Assembly: GCA_964541025.1 (NCBI GenBank)
Contig: CAZIOW010000003.1
Span: 1 to 57,338, forward strand
Length of the DNA stretch: 57,338 nucleotides
Reading direction: 5' to 3'
Origin: JAGDXO01 sp964541025
GTDB taxonomy: Archaea > Thermoplasmatota > Thermoplasmata > Thermoplasmatales > GCA-001856825
Shown here: positions 51,601-57,338 of the stretch, in pieces
Position numbering within the stretch: position 1 is the stretch's first letter
Layout: the number at the start of each line of letters is the position of its first letter
Position numbers and translations under genes: made by a program
Notes under the pieces: model-generated
Database searches by the model: none
Told to the model about the DNA's origin: nothing
The model's input: only the letters and a program-made list of their open reading frames with translations

Positions 51601-52842
51601 TCATTTTCCTTTTATTCCCATGAATATGAAGAGGCCTATAGCACTGACAGTTGAAGCTATTATGAAGTTTATATCATAACCAGCTTTGCTCACTATGATT
51701 CCTGTGGCTATGGAACCCACTACCACCCCGAAACTCTGAACAGCGTTGTAAGTTCCTGAAACCCTCCCCCTTTCCTCAGGCTTAGATAGATTGGACACAA
51801 GGGTAGCAGTTCCTACTGATATGAATGACCAGAGGGCGCCTAAAACTGAATATACAAGCAAGAGCATTATGAAAAGGAGGGGCCTGGACTGTATCAGGGA
51901 TATGATAAGTATGACAGATGGGAATATGAATATCCTTGCCATTACGGAGATGAACGTCATCCTCTTGTTCCCGAACTTTGCATTGAGGCCGCCAGAGAAA
52001 TTGAACGTTATTGCAGCAAAGATGTAATTTCCAAGGTATATGAGAAAGAATACTGTATTGTTTACACCGAGGTCTTTCAAAAGTATTGGATAGGCAACAA
52101 AGAAAAGCTGGAATCCTGTCATCATTATGAAAAATCCTATCAGTATTTTCTTCAGATCAGCATCGAGTTCTCTGAAATGAAGGTTGAAATGTAGTATCTG
52201 GGAAGGGAAATATCTTATCTTCTCTATGACACGGAATGTCCTGAGGTCAATGTCATCCCTCTTCACAGTACTCTTCGGCTCAGGTATCAGTACGTAGCTC
52301 ATAATCGCTGAAATAACATAGAAAAGAAATGCAGCTATGTAGAGATACCTCAAAGTTTGCATATTATAGCTGTATCCAGTGAAAAGGGCAGCGAATATCA
52401 CACCAACAATCTGTCCATAAGATGAGTACTGGGAGAATTTTGAAATTTTGTAAACCCAGTCCTTCCTGTCCGTCAGTTCCATTATAAGAACAGAGGCGAT
52501 CGGTGATGCTGCGCTTCCGAAGAGTCCAGATAGAAATGATATTGAAATGAAGTAGAGAACGCTGAATGAAAATGATAGCAGGAGACTTGTTATGGCAAGG
52601 GAGATGAATCCAAGGATGACGAATATTTTCCTTTTGCCGAGCCTGTCTGATAGGTAGCCCCAAAGGAACAGGCCTATTATTGTGGCCACGGATGAAAATA
52701 TTGTGAACAGGGAATAATCAACAACCCCACCCCCAAGTATCTCTGTTATGAATAGAGGGGCCAGTGGGGATGACAACCCACCCGCTGTGTTGACAGGAAA
52801 GTATGAAAAGAACCACCTGTCACCCTTGGTGCTGATTTGCAT
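51601..52842 (-). CDS. MFS transporter
   Basis: A 413-residue major facilitator superfamily transporter with about 12 spans and no signal peptide. The loop 2-3 motif is LWGYLSDRLGKRKIFVILGF near 60-79. A related GGLNAKFGNKRMTFISVM segment near 285-302 marks the second half. KPEERGRVSGTYNAVQSFG near 354-372 is the corresponding loop of the C-terminal half. The substrate is unknown. It is monocistronic, convergent on comB-like and followed upstream by the M20 gene. Confidence 0.88.
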   Translation of the reverse strand: MQISTKGDRWFFSYFPVNTAGGLSSPLAPLFITEILGGGVVDYSLFTIFSSVATIIGLFLWGYLSDRLGKRKIFVILGFISLAITSLLLSFSFSVLYFISISFLSGLFGSAASPIASVLIMELTDRKDWVYKISKFSQYSSYGQIVGVIFAALFTGYSYNMQTLRYLYIAAFLFYVISAIMSYVLIPEPKSTVKRDDIDLRTFRVIEKIRYFPSQILHFNLHFRELDADLKKILIGFFIMMTGFQLFFVAYPILLKDLGVNNTVFFLIYLGNYIFAAITFNFSGGLNAKFGNKRMTFISVMARIFIFPSVILIISLIQSRPLLFIMLLLVYSVLGALWSFISVGTATLVSNLSKPEERGRVSGTYNAVQSFGVVVGSIATGIIVSKAGYDINFIIASTVSAIGLFIFMGIKGK

Positions 52843-52865
52843 TTTCAGGACATTAAAAACTCATA

Positions 52866-54062
52866 TTAGTAATTTCTAATCAGGTCGACGAACACCTCAG
52901 CGTCCCCGAATATATTGGAAATCTTGGCGTATTCATTTGGCATGTGTTCCACTTCGTCCAGCGTTCCCCAGACTATTGTATCATAGCCCATTCTCCTGAA
53001 GAAGGCCCCGCAGGTTCCACCGCCTATTCCAATGCTCTTCACATCAAGACCCCTGAGCTTTTTAACAGAATTGATGAATTTATCAACGAAATCCTTGCTC
53101 TCCTTGCTGTTGAATGACGGGTCATCCTTCTGTATGGGTTCAAGTATCACCTCAACTCCAAACTCCTTCCTGAACTCATCAACTATTTTGTTTATCTCGT
53201 TGAAAACATCATCCGTCCTGTATTCAGGAATTATCCTCATGTCAAAGTAGAAAGATTCCTTTCCAGGGATTATGTTTATGGATGTTGTTCCCGATTCAAC
53301 CTTCGTCGGTTCAAATGTGCTGTATGGAGGATTGAATAAAGAATCGTTATGATTGAAATTCCTGTGAAGAATTGCATCCATTCTTCCCTCGAGCACCCTT
53401 GCAAGTCTGTGAGCATTCTTACCCTTTTCTGGCGTTGAACCGTGGCACTGCTGTCCAATGACTGTCGTCTTCAACCAGAATATCCCCTTCTCTGCGACTT
53501 CAACCATCGATCCATCGGGAGTACCAAAATCAGGCACTATGAACTTGTCACCTGCATTGAATTTCCTCTTCTCGAGAACATATCTAATCCCATATTTGCT
53601 TCCGGCTTCCTCATCTGAAACAAGTATTATACCAACATTTGTCTTCATTTCAGATCTGTGGTCTATGAAATATTTCAGGACAATCAGGGAAGAGAGAAGC
53701 CCCTGTCCATTGTCGCATGTCCCCCTCCCATATATTTTATCTCCCTCTATAGTGGCCTTGAATGGAGGATATTTCCAGAGGTTCAGATCGCCCTCGCTGA
53801 CTGTATCCATATGCGCAACAAACCATACTGTCATAGCCTTTCCAGCATTCAGTTGAAAAAGAAGGTTTGGTCTTCTTAGCCCGTCAGATGATGCAACATA
53901 TTCTTCAAATTTCAGGTCTCCGGACCATTTCAGTATTTCTTCTTTTAAGAAATTTGCCCTTTCCTCCTCTCCCTTACCACCGCCAGATGGATTCACTGCA
54001 TTTATCTCAATCATCCTGGAAAAAAGGTTCAGCATCTCTTTTTTGTATTCATCAAACATCAT
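52866..54062 (-). CDS. M20 family metallopeptidase (ArgE/DapE-like)
   Basis: A 398-residue zinc-dependent amidohydrolase or peptidase. Metal ligands are visible in FVAHMDTVSEGDLN near 82-95 (His, Asp), YGRGTCDNGQGLLSSL near 112-127 (Asp) and LVSDEEAGSKYG near 150-161 (Glu-Glu catalytic pair). The dimerisation domain lies near 195-300, with the late catalytic-domain segment IGIGGGTCGAFFRRMGYDTIVWG near 344-366. It may deacylate an amino acid such as acetylornithine or succinyl-diaminopimelate, or act as a dipeptidase. Its start overlaps the PfkB stop by about 10 nt. Confidence 0.88.
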   Translation of the reverse strand: MMFDEYKKEMLNLFSRMIEINAVNPSGGGKGEEERANFLKEEILKWSGDLKFEEYVASSDGLRRPNLLFQLNAGKAMTVWFVAHMDTVSEGDLNLWKYPPFKATIEGDKIYGRGTCDNGQGLLSSLIVLKYFIDHRSEMKTNVGIILVSDEEAGSKYGIRYVLEKRKFNAGDKFIVPDFGTPDGSMVEVAEKGIFWLKTTVIGQQCHGSTPEKGKNAHRLARVLEGRMDAILHRNFNHNDSLFNPPYSTFEPTKVESGTTSINIIPGKESFYFDMRIIPEYRTDDVFNEINKIVDEFRKEFGVEVILEPIQKDDPSFNSKESKDFVDKFINSVKKLRGLDVKSIGIGGGTCGAFFRRMGYDTIVWGTLDEVEHMPNEYAKISNIFGDAEVFVDLIRNY

Positions 54063-54879
54063 TATCTTCGCACAATGATCTCCAGTTTATTAAATCTAAC
54101 GACCTTTCATTATCCACATAATAACCTGCAACAATGTTGGCGCATTCGCATGCATCCAGCATATCCTTCCCCCTGAAAAGAGAAGCATATAATCCAGCCC
54201 TGAATGCATCACCAGCCCCCACTGTGCTCTTCTCAGATTTTATCCTGCTATTCACCATTTTTCCGTTGAAAGAGCATCCCTCTTTTCCCAGTGTAACTAT
54301 TAGCTCTTTCCCAACGGGGATTAGGTTACTTGCAAATTCATACTCCTTCTTGTTCAGTATTATGAGATCACTCTTCTTAATCGCCTTTTCAAGATCCTCC
54401 CTTTTCCAGCGGTAAGAAATCTCCTGGCCTGGATCAAAGACCTTTACGCCTGAGCATTTATCCATCAGATTGAGAATCCACTGTGGATTGGAGGTTGCGA
54501 AATGGCAGTATTCGCTTTTTATCTCATATGAATTTCCAGGCGAATTCATGGGTCCTTGGAACATGAAAGCTATCTGTTCATCCTTTGAATCTACGATGTA
54601 GCATACTGGGCCTTCCTCATCACTGATTTCAAGTTTCAAATTAATATTAGGGTGGTGTAGTGGAGACAATATATCATCTGGGAATTTTTTTGAAATTCTG
54701 GAGAGGAGTGTGAGAGGTAACCCTAATCTTGAAGCAACCAGGGCTATATTGGCTCCAGTTCCTCCCAATTGAATTTTTAAATTCCTGACTTCTGTGCTTC
54801 CAAATTTAGGGATATTATCTATCCCAATTATCACGTCCTGGTTGATGTGTCCGACAACAGTGAGGAAATCCTTTGAGAT
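54052..54879 (-). CDS. PfkB-family sugar/nucleoside kinase
   Basis: A PfkB kinase of about 275 residues. The C-terminal signature STVGAGDAFRAGLYASLF is near 220-237 and the N-terminal domain has QLGGTGANIALVASRLGLPLTLLSRI. The first canonical start in frame is GTG 54834, but the 15 codons before it encode KDFLTVVGHINQD, the normal conserved first strand of PfkB proteins. That stretch directly follows the in-frame TAA of pdxS with only GGG ATC between. The start is therefore placed at ATC 54879. A noncanonical ATC start or read-through of the pdxS stop could explain it. The substrate is unknown. A vitamer role is possible given pdxS upstream. Confidence 0.75.
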   Translation of the reverse strand: MSKDFLTVVGHINQDVIIGIDNIPKFGSTEVRNLKIQLGGTGANIALVASRLGLPLTLLSRISKKFPDDILSPLHHPNINLKLEISDEEGPVCYIVDSKDEQIAFMFQGPMNSPGNSYEIKSEYCHFATSNPQWILNLMDKCSGVKVFDPGQEISYRWKREDLEKAIKKSDLIILNKKEYEFASNLIPVGKELIVTLGKEGCSFNGKMVNSRIKSEKSTVGAGDAFRAGLYASLFRGKDMLDACECANIVAGYYVDNERSLDLINWRSLCEDNDV

Positions 54880-54882
54880 CCC

Positions 54883-55890
54883 TTACCACCCTCTTCCCTG
54901 TATCTTCTCGCTTTCGTCCATCTTCTCGACGTTCCTGCCCTTCATGCCTCCAAGTCCTTTTGATACTTCGACTAGTATCTCCGGATCGTCCCATGCGGCT
55001 GTTGCCTGGACAACTGAACTTGCCATTTTCTTTGGATCCTGACTCTTGAATATCCCGCTTCCGACGAATATGCCGTCAACACCATGTTCCATCATAAGTA
55101 CTGCATCCGCAGGACTGGCCACACCTCCTGCAGCAAAATTTACCACTGGAAGTCTTCCCGCACTCTTTATCTCTTTTAGGACATCGTACATTCCCTTCTT
55201 GATCTCCCCGTAGGTGAAATTGGCAAATATAACATCCTCATCTGATATTACTGCCTTTCCGTGGAGCATCTCCCTTGTCTGTGTTATAAGATTCTCGTAG
55301 CTTTTAGCAATATGTACGGCCATATCCCATATCTCATTGTCATCAGACATCTTGACCTCTGCTATGCCCTGATTCATCATTCTCACGTGTCTCACTGCCT
55401 CAATTATATCTCCTGTCCCTGCTTCACCCTTAGTCCTGATCATGGCAGCGCCTTCCCATATTCTTCTCACAGCCTCTCCGAGATTCCTGGCACCGCACAC
55501 AAATGGAATCTTTATCTCTCTTTTGTTCACATGGAAGAAAGGATCTGCAGGAGTGAGAACCTCTGATTCATCGATCATATCAACTCCCAGTGCTTCCAGG
55601 GCCTTTGCCTCGGCCAGATGCCCTATCCTGACCTTTGCCATCACCGGTATTGTGACAGCATCCATTATCTCCTTGATTTTCAGCGGATCTGCCATCCTTG
55701 CAACTCCCCCTTCAGCTCTGATATCAGCAGGCACCCTCTCAAGGGCCATAACTGAAATTGCCCCTGCTTCTTCCGCTATCTTCGCCTGTTCCGCTGTTGT
55801 AACATCCATAATGACACCCCCTTTCGTCATCTTGGCAAATCCCTTTTTCAGGAGGTCAGTACCGTATTTTACATTCAATTCGTATGACAT
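54883..55890 (-). CDS. pdxS: pyridoxal 5'-phosphate synthase subunit PdxS
   Basis: A 335-residue (beta/alpha)8 PLP synthase that makes PLP from ribose 5-phosphate, glyceraldehyde 3-phosphate and ammonia from PdxT. Landmarks are KGGVIMDVTTAEQAKIAEEAGA near 23-44, MALERVPADIRAEGGVARM near 48-66, the catalytic Lys in VMAKVRIGHLAEA near 83-95, and NFAAGGVASPADAVLMMEHGVDGIFVGSGIF near 250-280. It is longer than most bacterial PdxS because of an insertion of about 35 residues around 175-215. pdxT is not in the window. It is the first gene of a minus-strand unit with a PfkB kinase and an M20 enzyme. Confidence 0.95.
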   Translation of the reverse strand: MSYELNVKYGTDLLKKGFAKMTKGGVIMDVTTAEQAKIAEEAGAISVMALERVPADIRAEGGVARMADPLKIKEIMDAVTIPVMAKVRIGHLAEAKALEALGVDMIDESEVLTPADPFFHVNKREIKIPFVCGARNLGEAVRRIWEGAAMIRTKGEAGTGDIIEAVRHVRMMNQGIAEVKMSDDNEIWDMAVHIAKSYENLITQTREMLHGKAVISDEDVIFANFTYGEIKKGMYDVLKEIKSAGRLPVVNFAAGGVASPADAVLMMEHGVDGIFVGSGIFKSQDPKKMASSVVQATAAWDDPEILVEVSKGLGGMKGRNVEKMDESEKIQGRGW

Positions 55891-55910
55891 AGGGGAACAT
55901 TACAATCTTA

Positions 55911-55924
55911 GAAATATATATTTC
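55911..55924. promoter_or_regulatory. palindromic TATA of pdxS promoter
   Basis: GAAATATATATTTC is a perfect 14-bp palindrome centred about 27 nt upstream of the pdxS start, the expected place for a TATA box in a leaderless gene. A second TATA-like AGTATATAG at 55928-55936 would serve the divergent purC. Confidence 0.45.
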
Positions 55925-55969
55925 CAAAGTATATAGGCAACTTTTTTTTATGTGTTTTTATAGGGAATC

Positions 55970-56857
55970 ATGAAATTGCTGAGGAAGGGCAAGGTCAAGG
56001 AAGTTTATGACAATGGAGAAAATCTCCTGTTTGTATTCACGAACCAGATATCAGTTTTCGATAAAATAATTCCATCACTTGTTCCTGACAAGGGTGCCTC
56101 TCTAGCGAGAACGTCAGCATACTGGTTTTCCCTTGCAGAGAGAATGGGAATAAAGAATCATTTCATTTCACTGGAAGGGGGAAACAGAATGATAGTGAAA
56201 AAGTTCAAAATAATTGAAGGGAAAGTAAGCTCCAATGAAAGAAATTATCTTATCCCACTGGAATTTGTGATGAGATATTATGTCGCGGGTTCCCTAAATG
56301 ACAGGATAGAAAAGGGGAAGATTGATTACAGGAATATAGGATTCAAAAATAAGCCAAGATATGGAGAAAAGCTTCCTGTGCCTGTCTTTGAAATGACCAC
56401 CAAATTTGAAAAGACAGACAGACTTCTTGATGAGGTGGAGGCAATGGAAATCGCTGGAATATCAAGACATGATATTGAAAATATAAGGGAAATGATATTG
56501 AAAATGGATGATAAAATAAATTCTGAGGTATCAAAGAGGGGGCTCATACACGCTGACGGTAAAAAGGAATTTGCACTGGATAATGAAAGAAATCCTGTGA
56601 TAGTTGATACTTTCGGGACAGCGGATGAGGACAGATTCTGGGAAAGAGATGAATATGAGAATGGAAATATAGTGGAAAAGAGCAAGGAATCTGTCAGGCA
56701 GTATTACAGGGCAATAGGATATTACGATGATCTGATGAAGGCAAGATCCTCAGGAATCACTGAACCTCCCATCCCAGCACTTCCTGAGAAAATGATAGAG
56801 GAAACATCTTCACTTTACAGGTCACTTTATGAGAGGATAACTGGTATGAAATGGTAA
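55970..56857 (+). CDS. purC: SAICAR synthetase
   Basis: A 295-residue purine-pathway ligase that joins aspartate to CAIR. The start KLLRKGKVKEVYDNGENLLFVFTNQISVFDKIIP is the canonical PurC N-terminus. YVAGSLNDRIEKG near 104-116 and the SKRGLIHADGKKEFALDNERNPVIVDTFGTADEDRFW segment near 184-224 follow. It is longer than the bacterial form (about 240) and matches archaeal/fungal-like versions. It stands alone and is divergent from pdxS. Confidence 0.92.
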   Translation: MKLLRKGKVKEVYDNGENLLFVFTNQISVFDKIIPSLVPDKGASLARTSAYWFSLAERMGIKNHFISLEGGNRMIVKKFKIIEGKVSSNERNYLIPLEFVMRYYVAGSLNDRIEKGKIDYRNIGFKNKPRYGEKLPVPVFEMTTKFEKTDRLLDEVEAMEIAGISRHDIENIREMILKMDDKINSEVSKRGLIHADGKKEFALDNERNPVIVDTFGTADEDRFWERDEYENGNIVEKSKESVRQYYRAIGYYDDLMKARSSGITEPPIPALPEKMIEETSSLYRSLYERITGMKW

Positions 56858-56865
56858 TGGATATC

Positions 56866-56875
56866 AATATATAGT
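56866..56875 (+). promoter_or_regulatory. TATA box of tRNA-Leu
   Basis: AATATATAGT lies 22-31 nt upstream of the tRNA 5' end, the standard archaeal spacing. Confidence 0.55.
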
Positions 56876-56896
56876 ATGTTTTTTTCACATGTCAGA

Positions 56897-56981
56897 GCGG
56901 AGGTTGCCGAGCCAGGTCAAAGGTGCCAGATTGAGGGTCTGGTTCCGTAGGGATCCGAGGGTTCAAATCCCTCCCTCCGCA
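56897..56981 (+). tRNA. tRNA-Leu(GAG)
   Basis: An 85-nt class II tRNA: acceptor GCGGAGG/CCTCCGC, discriminator A, anticodon stem-loop CCAGA-TTGAGGG-TCTGG with anticodon GAG, a long variable arm, and T-arm GAGGG-TTCAAAT-CCCTC. The long variable arm separates it from other tRNAs. No intron and no encoded CCA. Confidence 0.95.
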
Positions 56982-56985
56982 TATT

Positions 56986-56994
56986 CCTTTTTGG
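56986..56994 (+). terminator. T-run after tRNA-Leu
   Basis: CCTTTTTGG contains five consecutive T about 7 nt after the tRNA 3' end. Oligo-T is the usual archaeal termination signal. Confidence 0.4.
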
Positions 56995-57097
56995 TTAAAT
57001 GCGTATCATAATCTTAAAGCCTTAAACTCTTGGAGTTTGCTCTAAACTTGACAAATGACTTGAACTTAATGTTTCTTTCCTTCTTTCGTCAATCTTT

Positions 57098-57338
57098 TCA
57101 CAAGAAACCCCTCTGGAAAGTTTCACCCGTATTCGCGGAAACAAACCATACCGTGCCTCGGACAACATAACAGAGGACGGCAGTCGCATATTTATTTTCC
57201 GCCATTCTAATGAGCGGTCTCAATTCGCTTGAAAATCTTCTGGAATCCATTTCCATTTTTCTAGTGTATTTTACTTGAATAAACCAGCTGACCTCCTCTC
57301 GATCTCCTTCTCCTCCCTGAGCCTTGCAACGTTTACCC
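57098..57338 (-). CDS. partial CDS, C-terminal 79 residues, nuclease-like
   Basis: The 3' end of a gene entering from the right edge on the minus strand. The frame is open for 79 codons from 57337 to TGA 57100-57098. The peptide has clear protein character: GDREEVSWFIQVKYTRKME, then FSSELRPLIRMAENKYATAV and VVRGTVWFVSANTGETFQRG. The spaced Asp, a strand ending in QVK, and a helix then strand resemble the core of PD-(D/E)XK nucleases such as archaeal Holliday junction resolvases. The identity is uncertain because the start lies outside the window. Confidence 0.6.
   Translation of the reverse strand, partial: GKRCKAQGGEGDREEVSWFIQVKYTRKMEMDSRRFSSELRPLIRMAENKYATAVLCYVVRGTVWFVSANTGETFQRGFL

Noticed and set aside
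1..57338. CRISPR arrays, rRNA genes, complete insertion sequences or prophage.
   Set aside because: No regularly spaced repeats, no rRNA-like stretches and no intact transposase or phage genes were seen on reading either strand.

Overview
The window reads as chromosome from a low-GC archaeon. The best fit is the Thermoplasmatales (Thermoplasma, Ferroplasma or Cuniculiplasma-like thermoacidophiles). Supporting genes are an A-type ATP synthase operon, ribosomal protein S3Ae, a tRNA-splicing endonuclease together with an intron-containing tRNA-Met, a pyruvoyl-dependent arginine decarboxylase, archaeal-type PheT, GltX and LeuS, a Nob1-like PIN protein, an STT3/AglB glycosyltransferase and ferredoxin-dependent 2-oxoacid oxidoreductases. 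Arg codons are mostly AGA/AGG, many starts are GTG or TTG, and several promoters look leaderless. The lineage is inferred from gene content and was not checked by a search.

Left part (1-10022): an AT-rich, loosely packed edge carries a DUF488 protein, a hemerythrin-like protein, a possible decayed gene and a Rieske ferredoxin. A dense informational block follows: S3Ae overlapping an intron-containing tRNA-Met, then pheT / NOG1-like GTPase / gltX coupled by 4-nt overlaps. After it come a PRC-barrel protein, a membrane protein, a 1-Cys peroxiredoxin, two small proteins and tRNA-Gly(CCC).

ATPase operon (10133-18486): atpK-E-C-F-A-B-D-x-H-I, where x is a 39-residue single-span membrane protein overlapping both neighbours. 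AtpA has no intein. Next is a NitT/TauT-like ABC system split into an AAA-associated domain protein, an ATPase and a fused double permease, with no binding protein seen. A DUF255 thioredoxin-domain protein follows.

Surface glycosylation block (23530-30416): a giant AglB/STT3 of about 2040 residues, more than half of it a predicted extracellular beta-rich extension, is coupled to a secreted, sequon-rich, membrane-anchored protein. A second GT-C-type membrane protein lies at 47511-49676.

Middle (30420-40050): a mini RuvC-like protein, a possible Sm-like protein, UspA, nth-nob1, the GTPase-endA pair, arginine decarboxylase, leuS, and a three-gene minus-strand unit ending in an enoyl-CoA hydratase family protein.

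Right part (40149-57338): one plus-strand unit encodes a pyruvate-type oxidoreductase (gamma, delta, alpha, beta), indolepyruvate oxidoreductase (iorA, iorB) and a ketopantoate reductase. Then come an HPS-RraA fusion, a coupled nadK / JAMM / comB-like trio, an MFS transporter, a minus-strand pdxS-pfkB-M20 peptidase unit, purC, tRNA-Leu(GAG), and the 3' end of a gene running off the right edge. Genes are tightly packed. Four-base ATGA/GTGA overlaps are common and several convergent pairs share or abut stop codons.
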